Below, one piece after another: positions 19,600-29,603 of a DNA stretch of 64,000 nucleotides. The stretch comes from Halotalea alkalilenta (GTDB taxonomy: Bacteria > Pseudomonadota > Gammaproteobacteria > Pseudomonadales > Halomonadaceae). The position numbers were made by a program, and so were the translations under genes. The DNA lies in the NCBI RefSeq assembly GCF_001648175.1, contig NZ_CP015243.1, positions 2,170,001-2,234,000 of the forward strand, in the 5' to 3' direction. The notes beneath the pieces were generated by a model. That model worked only from the letters and a program-made list of their open reading frames with translations. It was not told where the DNA came from and ran no database searches. How positions within the stretch are numbered: position 1 is the first letter of the stretch; the number at the start of each line of letters is the position of its first letter.

Positions 19600-20316
19600 T
19601 CAGTCGAGGCGCTCGAGCATCGAGGCCACCATTCGCGCCGAGTTGGCCGCAGCGATGCCGAGGAAGGTCTCGAAATCGACGCTGTTGGCCTCGCGCTCGG
19701 GCAAGTCCGAGACCGCGCGGGTGACCACGAATGGACAGCCATGGCGATGGCAGGTCTGGGCAACGGCGGCGGCTTCCATCTCGGCGGCGATCATTTCGGG
19801 AAACCGGCTGCGCAGGCTCGCGACCACAGCGCCTCCGGCGACGAAGACATCGCCTGAACCGATCAGCCCCTCATGGGCGGTGATACCGTCCAGCCCCTCG
19901 AGCGCTTCGCGAGCGAGGGCGACCAGCCGCGGGTCGGCGGCGAAGCGAGCCGGCATGCCCGGCACCTGGCCCAGTGCGTAGCCGAACGGGGTAACGTCGA
20001 CATCGTGATGGCAGACTTCGCTCGAGATCACTACGTCGCCGATCGCGAGCCGATCGCCGAAGCCGCCGGCGGAGCCTACGTTGATCACCGCCCTAGGCGC
20101 GAAACGCTCGAAGGCAAGCGTAGTGGCGATCGCTGCATTGACCTTGCCGATCCCCGACTCGAGGACCACGACCTCGATGCCGCGCAGGCGGCCGAGGTGG
20201 AAGGTCGAGCCGCCATGCTCCAAGCGCTCGCCTCTCTCCAAATGAGTGAGTAGCGCGTCGACCTCCTGGGCCATTGCGCCGATCAGCGCGACCTGCACAC
20301 CGCTACTCGCCGCCAT
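19600..20316 (-). CDS. mtnN: 5'-methylthioadenosine/S-adenosylhomocysteine nucleosidase
   Basis: Hydrolyses SAH and MTA to adenine and the thioribose product, removing methylation inhibitors and making S-ribosylhomocysteine for LuxS. The start [20 protein letters not shown] overlaps the luxS stop as TGATG, supporting translational coupling; the longer frame adds seven doubtful residues. It has 238 residues. Active-site motifs: GAMAQEV (catalytic Glu), ESGIGKVNAA, INVGSAGGF, GSGDVFV, EMEAAAVAQ and TRAVSDLP (catalytic Asp). The luxS-mtnN pairing points to one detoxification and AI-2 pathway. Confidence 0.94.
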   Translation of the reverse strand: MAASSGVQVALIGAMAQEVDALLTHLERGERLEHGGSTFHLGRLRGIEVVVLESGIGKVNAAIATTLAFERFAPRAVINVGSAGGFGDRLAIGDVVISSEVCHHDVDVTPFGYALGQVPGMPARFAADPRLVALAREALEGLDGITAHEGLIGSGDVFVAGGAVVASLRSRFPEMIAAEMEAAAVAQTCHRHGCPFVVTRAVSDLPEREANSVDFETFLGIAAANSARMVASMLERLD

Positions 20317-20786
20317 CAGGCGAACACCTGCGACCACTCGTCACGCTTGGCGAGAAACGCCTGGGCGAGGCGCTTCGCGCCGTTGAGGCTGTGGCTGGCC
20401 GCCCAGCCGCACTGCACTTCGTTGCAGGCCGGCACTTCATCGGCCTCGAGCACGTCACGCAGGGTCTTCTCGAGCAGCGCGAGTACGTCGTCGTAGTCGT
20501 CGTGGTTGATCAGCGCGACGTAGAAGCCGGTCTGGCAGCCCATCGGGCTGATGTCGACGATCTTGTCGCTATGGTTGCGCGACAGTTCGGCCATCAGGTG
20601 TTCCAGCGAGTGCAGCGCAGGCATGTCCATGTGCTCCACGTTGGGCTGGCAGAAACGCATGTCGTACTTGTGGATGCGATCACCGTTGACGCCTTCCTTG
20701 ATGCCTGCAAGGCGAACGAACGGCGCCTTCACCTTGGTGTGATCCAGGTTGAAGCTTTCGACGTTCATTCTCTTCTCTTCGCTCAT
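20316..20786 (-). CDS. luxS: S-ribosylhomocysteine lyase LuxS (AI-2 synthesis)
   Basis: Metalloenzyme that cleaves S-ribosylhomocysteine to homocysteine and DPD, the precursor of autoinducer-2. It has 156 residues from MSEEKR; a second ATG ([13 protein letters not shown]) six codons in is equally close to the family start and also has a purine-rich leader. Metal ligands H59 and H63 (HSLEH) and C126 (VQCGWAA) and the catalytic C84 (PMGCQTG) are present. It precedes mtnN with a one-base overlap. Confidence 0.96.
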   Translation of the reverse strand: MSEEKRMNVESFNLDHTKVKAPFVRLAGIKEGVNGDRIHKYDMRFCQPNVEHMDMPALHSLEHLMAELSRNHSDKIVDISPMGCQTGFYVALINHDDYDDVLALLEKTLRDVLEADEVPACNEVQCGWAASHSLNGAKRLAQAFLAKRDEWSQVFA

Positions 20787-20858
20787 GGAGTTCTCCAGGT
20801 TGAGTGTGTGGGCGCTGGCTTGAGGGCGGCCGCTGGATGAGAAGTATAGAGGATCGGC

Positions 20859-21719
20859 TCAGTGCGCAGCGTCGTGCAGCTGTGCCGCCAGCAGCGTGTT
20901 CTCCAGCAGCGAGGCGACGGTCATCGGCCCGACGCCGCCGGGCACCGGCGTGATCCAGGCCGCGCGCTCGGCGGCTGGAGCGAACTCGATGTCGCCATAA
21001 AGCCGGCCGTCTTCCATGCGGTTGATCCCCACATCGATGACGATGGCGCCCTCGCGGATCCATTCGCCCTTGACCAGCCCAGGCTTGCCTACCGCGACCA
21101 CCAGCAGCTCGGCATTGCGCACGTGGCGTTCGAGGTCGTGGGTGAAGCGATGGCAGATGGTGGTCGTCGCGCCGGCGAGCAGCAACTCGAGCGCCATTGG
21201 ACGGCCGACGATGTTACTGGCGCCGACGATCGTGGCATCGAGGCCGCGAGTGGGCAACTGGTAGTGCTCGAGCAAGCGCATGATCCCTTTCGGCGTGCAA
21301 GGACGCAGCACCGGCAGGCGCTGGGCGAGGCGGCCGAGGTTATAGGGATGGAAGCCGTCGACGTCCTTGTCCGGGTGAATGCGCTCGAGGATCGGGCGTG
21401 CATCGAGGTGGGCGGGCAGTGGTAGCTGAAGCAGGATGCCATCGATGCTCAAGTCTGCGTTGAGGTTGTCGACCAGCCGCTCGAGTTCGGCCTGGGTCGT
21501 ATCGGCGCCGAGCCGATGCTTCACCGAATGGATGCCAGCCTGCTCGCAGGCGCGCTGCTTGTTGCGCACATAGACTTCCGATGCGGGGTCCTCGCCGACC
21601 AGGATCACCGCAAGCCCCGGGGTGCGCTGGCCGTTACGATGGCGTTTCGCTATTTCGGCGGCGACCTCCTTGCCAATGAGTTGGGCGACCGTCTTGCCAT
21701 CGATCAATTGCGCGGCCAT
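20859..21719 (-). CDS. folD: bifunctional methylenetetrahydrofolate dehydrogenase/cyclohydrolase FolD
   Basis: Interconverts 5,10-methylene-, methenyl- and 10-formyl-THF with NADP. The start [13 protein letters not shown] gives 286 residues; the much longer open frame upstream runs through tRNA genes and is not coding. Motifs: [20 protein letters not shown] (with the catalytic Tyr and Lys), [48 protein letters not shown] (NADP loop) and [17 protein letters not shown]. It lies downstream of luxS on the same strand, with a separate start. The tRNA cluster on the other strand follows its upstream region. Confidence 0.96.
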   Translation of the reverse strand: MAAQLIDGKTVAQLIGKEVAAEIAKRHRNGQRTPGLAVILVGEDPASEVYVRNKQRACEQAGIHSVKHRLGADTTQAELERLVDNLNADLSIDGILLQLPLPAHLDARPILERIHPDKDVDGFHPYNLGRLAQRLPVLRPCTPKGIMRLLEHYQLPTRGLDATIVGASNIVGRPMALELLLAGATTTICHRFTHDLERHVRNAELLVVAVGKPGLVKGEWIREGAIVIDVGINRMEDGRLYGDIEFAPAAERAAWITPVPGGVGPMTVASLLENTLLAAQLHDAAH

Positions 21720-21982
21720 CGATTGAGTATCCTCTTGCTTGAAGCCGGTGATTGGAAGGAGAGGGGTCCGTATCCCGGCGGGAATGGCGAGGGTGCGCGG
21801 GTGACCACGGCCGTGCCGGCGGAGTGCGCGCAGCGCAAACCGCAGGGACGAGAATGCGACGATTGTCTCACGCCACCGCGAGCAGGCAAAGCCGCCGGCG
21901 CGGGCATCGTGGAGGAGGATGCTTGACCGTCGCGAGAAAGCCGGTAGAATGCGCCTCGCATCGATGGAGATCGACGCCGCCT

Positions 21983-22059
21983 CGGGGTATAGCGCAGTCT
22001 GGTAGCGCGCCTGCTTTGGGAGCAGGATGTCGGGGGTTCGAATCCCTCTACCCCGACCA
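21983..22059 (+). tRNA. tRNA-Pro (anticodon TGG)
   Basis: A 77-nt cloverleaf with acceptor CGGGGTA/TACCCCG, anticodon stem CCTGC/GCAGG with loop TTTGGGA (anticodon TGG), T-arm with GTTCGAATC, and an encoded CCA. Confidence 0.97.
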
Positions 22060-22124
22060 ACTCTTTGATTTGGAATGAAAATTTCAAAAAAGAGTTTGAC
22101 GAGAAGGGTTGCTGGACGTACCAT

Positions 22125-22201
22125 GCGCCCATAGCTCAACCGGATAGAGCAACGGCCTTCTAAGCCGTAGGTTGCAGGTTCGAGTCCTGCTGGGCGTGCC
22201 A
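22125..22201 (+). tRNA. tRNA-Arg (anticodon TCT)
   Basis: A 77-nt cloverleaf with acceptor GCGCCCA/TGGGCGT (first pair G-U), anticodon stem ACGGC/GCCGT with loop CTTCTAA (anticodon TCT), T-loop TTCGAGT, and an encoded CCA. It follows tRNA-Pro by 65 bp and is probably in the same transcript. Confidence 0.96.
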
Positions 22202-22270
22202 AGCATCGTCCGCATGGGTGAGGCCCAAGGTTGGGTGAGTCGGCGAAATCCGATGCGTTGTTTCGGTAGT

Positions 22271-22346
22271 GGTGGATGTAGCTCAGTGGTAGAGCCCCGG
22301 ATTGTGGCTCCGGTGGTCGTGGGTTCGATCCCCATCATCCACCCCA
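22271..22346 (+). tRNA. tRNA-His (anticodon GTG)
   Basis: Acceptor GTGGATG/CATCCAC is preceded by an extra G at 22271, as needed for the G-1 identity base opposite discriminator C. The anticodon loop TTGTGGC gives GTG. CCA is encoded. It is the third tRNA of the cluster. Confidence 0.97.
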
Positions 22347-22397
22347 TTGCCGAATCGCCTCTCGTCTGCCAGCGGTTGGCTGAACGGGAAGGAAGAG

Positions 22398-22430
22398 AAA
22401 AAAAGAGAGCCTTGATGCTCTCTTTTTTTA
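22398..22430 (+). terminator. terminator after the tRNA cluster
   Basis: GAGAGC and GCTCTC form a stem around CTTGAT, flanked by A-rich and seven-T arms that extend the pairing. It ends the Pro-Arg-His tRNA transcript. Confidence 0.85.
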
Positions 22431-22691
22431 TGCCTGTCAGTTTGTCCGAGGCTGAACGCCGATTCGCCTCTCTCGACCAAATAATCCCTGGAAAACCGCT
22501 GCCAGGCTTGAATCAGCCGATTTTATCCCCATTTTTAGCCTTCGAGTGCGCTTGCCAGCGCGGGGCGGGGTTCTTAGAATCTTCGCCTTTGATATCCAGT
22601 CTCGATTCATTCCTGTCGCCGTGCGAGCGTCGTTTGACCAGGATTCGCACGGTGCGCCAACACGCAACTCCCAGCGGGTAGAGGATCATCC
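22431..22691. other. tig upstream region
   Basis: The stretch between the tRNA terminator and the trigger factor gene has no gene I can support. Only the purine-rich AGAGGATC before the tig ATG was recognised as a likely ribosome site. Confidence 0.4.
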
Positions 22692-24053
22692 ATGCAAGTG
22701 TCTGTCGAAACGACTTCTGCGATCGGGCGCCGCCTGACCATCCAGGTACCGGCCGCTCAGGTCGACCAAGCCGTCGATGCCCGTCTGCAGCAGACTGCCA
22801 GGAATGTGAAGCTCAAGGGTTTCCGCCCGGGCAAGGTGCCGATGAAGGTGGTGCGCAGCCGTTTTGGTTCGGAAGCGCGCAGTGAAGCCGTAGGCGAGCT
22901 GATTCGTCAGAACTACGTACAGGCGCTGACCCAGGAGTCGCTGAACCCGGCCGGTTTCCCCGAAATCGAGCCGACCGTCAACGAGCCGGGCAAGGATCTT
23001 GAATTCGTCGCCAGCATCGAAGTCTATCCGCAGATCGAGCTGGTCGGCATCGAAGGCGCCGAGATCGAGCGTCCCAAGGCCGAGATCACCGACGCCGACG
23101 TCGACGAGATGGTCGAGACCCTGCGCAAGCAGGCGGCCGACTGGAGCGTGGTCGAGCGTGCGGCCGAAGATGGCGACCAGGTCACCATCGATTTCGAAGG
23201 ATTCATCGGCGATGAGGCTTTCGAGGGCGGCAAGGGCGAAGGGCACAAGCTGGTGCTCGGATCCGCAAGCTTCATCCCTGGCTTCGAAGGCCAGCTGGTC
23301 GGCGCCAGCGCGGGCGACGAGCCGACTCTCAGCGTGACTTTCCCGGCTGACTACCAGGCCGAGCACCTGGCGGGCAAGGAAGCGACCTTCAAGACCAAGG
23401 TGCACAAGGTCGAGGCGCAATCACTGCCCGAGATCGACGCCGAGTTCACCAAGCGTTTCGGTGTCGAGAGTGGCGATCTCGCCGAATTCAAGGCCGAGGT
23501 CCGCAAGAACATGCAGCGCGAGCTGGATTCGGCGGTCGAGAACCGGGTCAAGCAGCAGGTGATCGATGCGCTGAAGAGCGCTAATCCGATCGAGGTGCCC
23601 AAGGCGCTGGTGCAGCAGGAAATCGACGCGCTCAAGCGTCAGGCTGCGCAGCAGTTCGGGCTCGGGGATGACTTCGACGTCACCCAGCTACCGAACGAAC
23701 TGTTCGAAGAGCAGGGGCGTTCGCGCGTGCAGGTCGGTCTGCTGCTCGCCGAGGTGATCAGCCAGCAGGGCGTCGAGGCGAGCGACGAAGAGATTCGCGC
23801 ATTCGCCGAGCGCGTCGCCCAGCAGTACCAGCAGCCCGAGCAGGTGGTCGAGCAGTACCTCGCCAACGAGCAGATGAAGAATCAGCTCAAGTCCGCGGTG
23901 CTTGAGAACAAGTCGGTCGAGAAGCTGCTCGAGCAGGCCAAGGTGAGCGAGGTCGAAATGTCCTATCAGGATGCGCTGGCCGCCGCGCAGGCGAAGGAAG
24001 AGGACGAGCAGGATGCCGATGCCGACGCCGAGGAAAAGCAGACCCAGGCGTGA
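22692..24053 (+). CDS. tig: trigger factor (ribosome-associated chaperone and PPIase)
   Basis: Binds the ribosomal tunnel exit and shields nascent chains. It has 453 residues. The ribosome-binding signature GFRPGKVP lies at about residues 42-50 (LKGFRPGKVPMKVV). The FKBP-type PPIase domain spans about 150-245 (GDQVTIDFEGFIGDEAFEGG, FIPGFEGQLVG, VTFPADYQAEHLAGKEATF). A long helical C-terminal chaperone domain follows and ends in an acidic tail (EEDEQDADADAEEK). The start has AGAGG upstream. It leads the conserved tig-clpP-clpX-lon order. Confidence 0.97.
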   Translation: MQVSVETTSAIGRRLTIQVPAAQVDQAVDARLQQTARNVKLKGFRPGKVPMKVVRSRFGSEARSEAVGELIRQNYVQALTQESLNPAGFPEIEPTVNEPGKDLEFVASIEVYPQIELVGIEGAEIERPKAEITDADVDEMVETLRKQAADWSVVERAAEDGDQVTIDFEGFIGDEAFEGGKGEGHKLVLGSASFIPGFEGQLVGASAGDEPTLSVTFPADYQAEHLAGKEATFKTKVHKVEAQSLPEIDAEFTKRFGVESGDLAEFKAEVRKNMQRELDSAVENRVKQQVIDALKSANPIEVPKALVQQEIDALKRQAAQQFGLGDDFDVTQLPNELFEEQGRSRVQVGLLLAEVISQQGVEASDEEIRAFAERVAQQYQQPEQVVEQYLANEQMKNQLKSAVLENKSVEKLLEQAKVSEVEMSYQDALAAAQAKEEDEQDADADAEEKQTQA

Positions 24054-24060
24054 TTTCTCC

Positions 24061-24142
24061 GGCGGGTGCGCGGTCGCACCCGCCTGGGGAGGCGATGCGC
24101 TGATCGCAGCGGGTCGCGCGCGACCCGGCTTCGGCCGGGTCG
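24061..24142 (+). other. two strong hairpins between tig and clpP
   Basis: A 10-bp perfect stem GGCGGGTGCG/CGCACCCGCC with loop CGGT begins 8 bp after the tig stop. A second stem CGACCCGGC/GCCGGGTCG closed by a TTCG loop lies at 24121-24142. Neither has a proper T-run, so they may stabilise or process the mRNA end rather than terminate it. Confidence 0.5.
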
Positions 24143-24305
24143 TGGGTTTGCAATGCAGGGTCATTGGCATGACAGCCCCATGACGTGCGTTGAAGAGTGT
24201 GCTTTCATTGGCTAGTCGCGTGGTGATCGCCGTCGAGCCTCTTTCCACGGCGATCTTCAAGGCTAGGCACGACGATGGATCTACATGACTAAGGGCAGGG
24301 TCACG

Positions 24306-24926
24306 ATGCGCAGCGAGTTCGATATCAGTAACGCCGGTGGACTGGTCCCCATGGTCGTGGAGCAGAGCGCGCGGGGCGAGCGCGCTTATGACATCTACTC
24401 CCGGCTGCTCAAGGAGCGGGTGATCTTCCTGGTCGGCCCAGTCGAAGACTACATGGCCAACCTGGTGGTGGCGCAGCTTCTGTTCCTCGAGTCGGAGAAC
24501 CCCGACAAGGACATCCATCTCTACATCAATTCGCCGGGTGGTTCGGTCACCGCAGGGATGTCGATCTACGACACCATGCAGTTCATCAAGCCCGACGTCT
24601 CCACGCTCTGCATCGGTCAGGCGGCCAGCATGGGCGCGCTGCTGCTGGCAGGCGGCGCGGCCGGCAAGCGCTACTGTCTGCCCCATTCGCGGGTGATGAT
24701 CCATCAGCCGCTGGGCGGCTTCCAGGGCCAGGCGAGCGACATCGAGATCCACACGCGGGAGATTCTCACCATTCGTGAGAAGCTCAATCGGATCCTCGCC
24801 CATCACACCGGGCAGGACATCGAGACCGTCGCGCGTGACACCGATCGCGATAACTTCATGGATGGCCAGCGCTCCGTAGAGTACGGTCTGATCGATGCCG
24901 TGCTAGAGAAACGTCCAAGCGTCTGA
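24306..24926 (+). CDS. clpP: ATP-dependent Clp protease proteolytic subunit ClpP
   Basis: Serine protease that forms the tetradecameric barrel used by ClpX and ClpA. The start [12 protein letters not shown] is preferred because AAGGGCAGGG lies in front; an ATG seven codons upstream is possible but lacks a ribosome site. The catalytic Ser is in QAASMGA (S108 from this start) and the His in MIHQPLGG (H133); the Asp follows in the DTDRDNFMD region. The hydrophobic docking surface [20 protein letters not shown] is intact. Its partner clpX is next, 88 bp downstream. Confidence 0.96.
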   Translation: MRSEFDISNAGGLVPMVVEQSARGERAYDIYSRLLKERVIFLVGPVEDYMANLVVAQLLFLESENPDKDIHLYINSPGGSVTAGMSIYDTMQFIKPDVSTLCIGQAASMGALLLAGGAAGKRYCLPHSRVMIHQPLGGFQGQASDIEIHTREILTIREKLNRILAHHTGQDIETVARDTDRDNFMDGQRSVEYGLIDAVLEKRPSV

Positions 24927-25014
24927 CGTCCGATTGCTCTTGCCCGACGGGTGAGGGAAGAACCAGCTAGAGCGGCGGGCTCATTGGCCCGCCGCGAATC
25001 GAAGAGGTACACGA

Positions 25015-26310
25015 ATGGCCGACGGTAAAGACAAGGACCGGGATGAGAACGGTAAGCTTTTGTACTGCTCGTTCTGCGGCAAGAACCAGAACGAAGTACG
25101 CAAGCTGATCGCGGGCCCGTCCGTCTACATCTGCGATGAGTGTGTCGATCTCTGCAACGACATCATTCGTGAAGAGGTACTGGAGGCCGAGGGCGAGGAG
25201 GATCAGGAACGCCTGCCCACGCCGCACGAGATCCGCCAGACGCTCGACGAATACGTGATCGGGCAGGAGCGCGCCAAGACCGTGCTCGCAGTGGCGGTGT
25301 ACAACCACTACAAGCGTCTCAAGCTGAGCGCTGGTGACGATGTCGAGCTGGGCAAGAGCAACATCCTGCTGATCGGTCCCACCGGCAGCGGCAAGACGCT
25401 GCTGGCCGAGACCCTCGCGCGACTGCTCAACGTTCCCTTCACCATCGCCGATGCGACCACGCTGACCGAGGCGGGTTACGTCGGTGAGGATGTCGAGAAC
25501 ATCATCCAGAAGCTTCTGCAGAAGTGCGACTACGACGTCGAGAAAGCGCAGCGCGGCATCGTCTACATCGATGAGATCGACAAGATCTCGCGCAAGTCCG
25601 ACAACCCCTCGATCACCCGTGACGTGTCCGGAGAAGGGGTACAGCAGGCGCTGCTCAAGCTGATCGAGGGCACCACCGCCTCGGTGCCGCCGCAGGGCGG
25701 GCGCAAGCATCCCCAGCAGGAGTTCCTGCAGGTCGATACCGGCAACATCCTGTTCATCGTCGGCGGTGCCTTCGCCGGGCTGGACAAGGTGATCCGGGAT
25801 CGCGCCGAGAAGGGCGGGATCGGCTTCAACGCCACGGTGAAGAGCAAGGAGTCCAGCAAGGGCGTGGGCGATATCCTCGCCGATGTCGAGCCGGATGATC
25901 TGGTCAAGTTCGGCCTGATTCCCGAGTTCGTCGGGCGTCTGCCGGTGATCGCCACGCTCAACGAGCTCGATGAAGCGGCTTTGATCCGGATCCTCACCGA
26001 GCCGAAGAACTCGCTGGTGCGCCAGTACGCGCGCCTGTTCGAGATGGAGGGCGTCGAGCTGGACTTCCGTGAAGACGCGCTCAAGGCGGTCGCGCACAAG
26101 GCGATGTCCCGTCGCACCGGTGCACGTGGCCTGCGCTCGATCATGGAGTCGGTGCTGCTGGACACGATGTACGACATCCCTTCGGCGAGCAATGTCTCCA
26201 AGGTGGTGGTCGACGAGAACGTCATTGCGGGCTTGAGCGATCCGCTGCTGATCTACTCCTCCGCCAAGGATGAGGAAAAAAAGAAGCGTACCGTCAACCG
26301 CGACGCTTGA
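25015..26310 (+). CDS. clpX: ATP-dependent Clp protease ATPase subunit ClpX
   Basis: AAA+ unfoldase that feeds substrates to ClpP. It has 431 residues. The N-terminal zinc-binding domain has C18, C21, C40 and C43 ([18 protein letters not shown]). Walker A is GPTGSGKT, Walker B is [10 protein letters not shown], sensor motifs follow, and the ClpP-docking loop IGF is in [10 protein letters not shown]. The pore loop sequence [10 protein letters not shown] is intact. A strong terminator closes the unit. Confidence 0.97.
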   Translation: MADGKDKDRDENGKLLYCSFCGKNQNEVRKLIAGPSVYICDECVDLCNDIIREEVLEAEGEEDQERLPTPHEIRQTLDEYVIGQERAKTVLAVAVYNHYKRLKLSAGDDVELGKSNILLIGPTGSGKTLLAETLARLLNVPFTIADATTLTEAGYVGEDVENIIQKLLQKCDYDVEKAQRGIVYIDEIDKISRKSDNPSITRDVSGEGVQQALLKLIEGTTASVPPQGGRKHPQQEFLQVDTGNILFIVGGAFAGLDKVIRDRAEKGGIGFNATVKSKESSKGVGDILADVEPDDLVKFGLIPEFVGRLPVIATLNELDEAALIRILTEPKNSLVRQYARLFEMEGVELDFREDALKAVAHKAMSRRTGARGLRSIMESVLLDTMYDIPSASNVSKVVVDENVIAGLSDPLLIYSSAKDEEKKKRTVNRDA

Positions 26311-26331
26311 AGCCGCGATAGCGATGACGGC

Positions 26332-26358
26332 AAAAAGGGGCCCGATGGGCCCCTTTTT
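26332..26358 (+). terminator. rho-independent terminator after clpX
   Basis: A perfect 12-bp stem AAAAAGGGGCCC/GGGCCCCTTTTT with loop GAT. It is symmetrical and could work in both directions. Confidence 0.88.
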
Positions 26359-26497
26359 CGATCCCGATGCGCGTGTTCGCACCAAATGGTGGTTGCAATC
26401 GCTTCGTATTGCCCTCATCAAGGAAGCAATCCAGGTAGCTGCCGGTCGATGATTCGCCAGGCAGGGCCGCTCATTTTAATCACGAGGACAGTCTGCG

Positions 26498-28903
26498 ATG
26501 GCGAACTCTCCCGAACAGACGCAAATCCTGCCTCTGCTGCCACTGCGTGACGTGGTGGTCTATCCGCAGATGGTGATCCCGCTCTTCGTTGGTCGCGAGA
26601 AGTCCATCCGCGCGCTCGAAGCGGCGATGGAGGAGAACAAGCGCGTGCTGCTCGTTGCGCAGCGCGAGGCCGGCCAGGACGATCCGGACGGCGAGGATCT
26701 GTTCTCGGTGGGAACGGTCGCTGAGATCATGCAGCTGCTCAAGCTGCCTGATGGCACCGTCAAGGTATTGATCGAAGGCGTTGCGCGTGCCGATGTCGGC
26801 GCCATCAACGAGACCGAGGAGTACGCCAGCGCCGAGGTTCGCCTGCGTGAGAGCCAGGCGTTGAGCGAGCGTGAACGGGATGCGCTGGTGCGTGTACTGC
26901 TCGAGCAGTTCGAACAGTACGTCAAGCTGTCCAAGAAGGTGCCCAACGAGGTGCTGACCTCTCTGCAGGGCATCGATGACCCTGGCCGGCTGGTCGATAC
27001 CATCAGCGCGCATCTTTCGCTGGGCATCGGCGACAAGCAGTCGCTGCTCGAGATGGACAAGGTCCGTGAGCGCATCGAGCACTTGATGGCGCTGATCGAG
27101 GCCGAGATCGACCTGCTCCAGGTCGAGAAGCGCATCCGCTCGAGAGTCAAGGAGCAGATGGAGAAGTCCCAGCGCGAGTACTATCTCAACGAGCAGCTCA
27201 AGGCGATCCAGAAGGAGATGGGCGAGCTCGATAACGTTCCCAACGAGGCCGAGCAGTACGAGAAGCGCATCGAAGAGAGCGGGATGCCCAAGGAGGCCGA
27301 GGAGAAGGCCCGCCAGGAGCTCGGCAAGCTCAAGATGATGGCGCAGAGCTCGGCCGAAGCGACCGTGGTGCGCACCTACCTCGACTGGGTGCTGTCGGTG
27401 CCATGGAAGAAACGTACCCGGGTGCGCCACGACATCCCGCGTGCGGCCAAGATCCTGGACGAGGACCACTACGGTCTCGAAGAGGTCAAGGAGCGCATCC
27501 TCGAGTATCTCGCGGTGCAAAAGCGGGTCAAGAAGCTCAAAGGACCTGTGCTCTGCCTGGTTGGCCCTCCTGGCGTCGGCAAGACCTCACTCGGCCAGTC
27601 GATCGCCCGGGCGACCAATCGCAAATACACCCGTCTCGCGCTCGGCGGGGTGCGCGACGAGTCCGAGATTCGCGGCCACCGGCGTACCTACATCGGTTCG
27701 ATGCCCGGCAAGCTGCTGCAGCGGATGGGTAAGGTCGGGGTCAAGAACCCGCTGTTTTTGCTCGACGAGATCGACAAGCTCGGTATGGATCACCGCGGCG
27801 ATCCCGCCTCGGCGCTGCTCGAAGTGCTCGATCCTGAACAGAACGACAAGTTCAGCGACCATTACTTCGAGCTCGACTACGATCTCTCCGACGTGATGTT
27901 CATCTGTACCGCCAACTCGATGAACATTCCCGGGCCGCTGCTCGACCGCATGGAAATCATCCGGCTGCCTGGCTACACCGAGGACGAGAAGCTCGCGATC
28001 GCCAGGCGCTACCTGGTGCCCAAGCAGCTCACCGCCAATGGGCTCAAGGATGACGAACTGGCCTTCGACGACAGCGCGTTGCTCGAGCTGATTCGCTACT
28101 ATTCCCGCGAAGCCGGGGTGCGCGAGCTCGAACGCCAGATCGCCAAGGTCGCGCGCAAGGTGCTGCGTGAACGTGTCGAGCGTGAGCGCGACGCGGCGGC
28201 GCAGGCCAGCCAGACGCTCGGGTTCGAGGACATCGAGCGCTACGCCGGTGTACGCAAGTACAGCTACGGCCTCGCCGACCAGACCGATCAGGTAGGGCGG
28301 GTCACTGGACTTGCCTGGACCTCCGTTGGCGGCGAGCTGCTTTCGATCGAATCGGTGACCACTCCCGGGAAAGGGCGGGTGAACAAGACCGGCTCGCTTG
28401 GCGATGTGATGAAGGAGTCGGTCAGCGCCGCGCTCACCGTGGTACGCTCCCGCGCCAAGTCGCTGGGGATCGATCCCGATCGGTTCGAAAAGGAAGACCT
28501 GCATATCCACGTTCCCGAGGGGGCGACACCCAAGGATGGTCCCAGCGCCGGTATCGGCATGGTCACCGCCATGGTCTCCGCCTATACCGGGCGCGCGGTG
28601 CGCTGCGATGTGGCGATGACCGGCGAGGTCAATCTGCGCGGTGAAGTGATGCCGATCGGTGGCTTGAAGGAGAAATTGCTGGCCGCTAGGCGCGGTGGTA
28701 TAAAGACGGTGCTCATTCCTGAGGAGAATCGGCGAGATCTCAAGGAAGTTCCCGATTCGATCAAAGGCGCACTGGACATCCGTGCCGTCAAATGGATTGA
28801 TGAGGTACTGAGTGTGGCGCTCGGGGAAAAGACGAACGTCGAAGCCGAAGACAAGCGCAAGGATGAGCTTGGCGCTAATCGGACAACGATTAGTACCCAT
28901 TGA
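26498..28903 (+). CDS. lon: ATP-dependent protease Lon (La)
   Basis: Cytosolic AAA+ serine protease that removes misfolded and regulatory proteins. It has 801 residues. The N-terminal LON substrate domain starts with ILPLLPLRDVVVYPQMVIPL; coiled coils lie at about 190-300. Walker A GPPGVGKTS begins at residue 356, and Walker B is LFLLDEIDKL. The protease dyad is S683 in DGPSAG with the Lys in GGLKEKLLAA. Its own leader lies after the clpX terminator. hupB follows, as in enterics and pseudomonads. Confidence 0.97.
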   Translation: MANSPEQTQILPLLPLRDVVVYPQMVIPLFVGREKSIRALEAAMEENKRVLLVAQREAGQDDPDGEDLFSVGTVAEIMQLLKLPDGTVKVLIEGVARADVGAINETEEYASAEVRLRESQALSERERDALVRVLLEQFEQYVKLSKKVPNEVLTSLQGIDDPGRLVDTISAHLSLGIGDKQSLLEMDKVRERIEHLMALIEAEIDLLQVEKRIRSRVKEQMEKSQREYYLNEQLKAIQKEMGELDNVPNEAEQYEKRIEESGMPKEAEEKARQELGKLKMMAQSSAEATVVRTYLDWVLSVPWKKRTRVRHDIPRAAKILDEDHYGLEEVKERILEYLAVQKRVKKLKGPVLCLVGPPGVGKTSLGQSIARATNRKYTRLALGGVRDESEIRGHRRTYIGSMPGKLLQRMGKVGVKNPLFLLDEIDKLGMDHRGDPASALLEVLDPEQNDKFSDHYFELDYDLSDVMFICTANSMNIPGPLLDRMEIIRLPGYTEDEKLAIARRYLVPKQLTANGLKDDELAFDDSALLELIRYYSREAGVRELERQIAKVARKVLRERVERERDAAAQASQTLGFEDIERYAGVRKYSYGLADQTDQVGRVTGLAWTSVGGELLSIESVTTPGKGRVNKTGSLGDVMKESVSAALTVVRSRAKSLGIDPDRFEKEDLHIHVPEGATPKDGPSAGIGMVTAMVSAYTGRAVRCDVAMTGEVNLRGEVMPIGGLKEKLLAARRGGIKTVLIPEENRRDLKEVPDSIKGALDIRAVKWIDEVLSVALGEKTNVEAEDKRKDELGANRTTISTH

Positions 28904-28967
28904 TCACAAAGTTTCACCATGCTGCAGCAAAAACTGCGGCATGGTGCGGCCCGTACGCTGCTATTGC

Positions 28968-28996
28968 TTGACGCTATTTGGGCTCATTGCTATACA
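28968..28996 (+). promoter_or_regulatory. sigma70-type promoter for hupB
   Basis: TTGACG and TATACA are separated by 17 bp, and TG stands one base before the -10 (extended -10). The predicted start is near 29003, leaving a leader of about 75 nt before hupB. Confidence 0.7.
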
Positions 28997-29078
28997 ATGA
29001 TGCCCGATGCGATCCTTCATTTTGCATTGATCACCGCGTACAGGCCTAGTCATTATCCGTTAACCCAAGGGGTGAAAA

Positions 29079-29351
29079 GTGAATAAATCCGAACTGATCG
29101 AAGCCATCGCGGCTTCCGCCGACATTCCGAAGGCGGCTGCCACTCGTGCTCTTGACGCGATGATCGATTCTGTCACTGATAGCCTCAAAAAAGGCGACAC
29201 CGTTGCGCTGGTAGGTTTCGGTACCTTCACCATCAAGGAGCGCGCCGCTCGCACCGGTCGCAACCCCCAGACCGGTAAGCCGATCGAGATCTCAGCGGCT
29301 AAAGTCCCGAGCTTCAAAGCCGGCAAAGCACTCAAGGACGCGGTCAACTAA
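29079..29351 (+). CDS. hupB: DNA-binding protein HU-beta
   Basis: Small histone-like protein that bends and compacts DNA. It has 90 residues, beginning at GTG with AAGGGGTG upstream ([20 protein letters not shown]). The flexible arm signature [12 protein letters not shown] and the preceding [14 protein letters not shown] are intact, as is the C-terminal helix [12 protein letters not shown]. It is transcribed from its own promoter after lon and ended by a perfect hairpin. Confidence 0.97.
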   Translation: MNKSELIEAIAASADIPKAAATRALDAMIDSVTDSLKKGDTVALVGFGTFTIKERAARTGRNPQTGKPIEISAAKVPSFKAGKALKDAVN

Positions 29352-29427
29352 GCCGTTCCCACGTCAACGGGCGGTGAATGGCGCAATGACCTGATAGCAT
29401 TCGTTTATCTCCTAGCCCGTGATACGT

Positions 29428-29457
29428 AAAGCGCATCGGATCCGATGCGCTTTTTGT
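29428..29457 (+). terminator. rho-independent terminator after hupB
   Basis: A long palindrome, AAAGCGCATCGGA/TCCGATGCGCTTT, with a T-run extending the right arm. Confidence 0.85.
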
Positions 29458-29603
29458 TTGTCCGTGGTCATGGCGTCAAGCCGGAGCTTCGATCCCAGCG
29501 ACCTCTCTTAAGCAGGTGAGTGGGCGTCGCTTGGCGTGGCGCGGGCCGGCATGGGTATAATGCTGCGCCATACCGGGACAGCCAGCGATCAATCGAGGTC
29601 TGA

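Noticed and set aside
21720..22202. N-terminal extension of folD across the tRNA genes
   Set aside because: The frame crosses tRNA-Pro and tRNA-Arg on the other strand, and the FolD family starts at MAAQLIDG.
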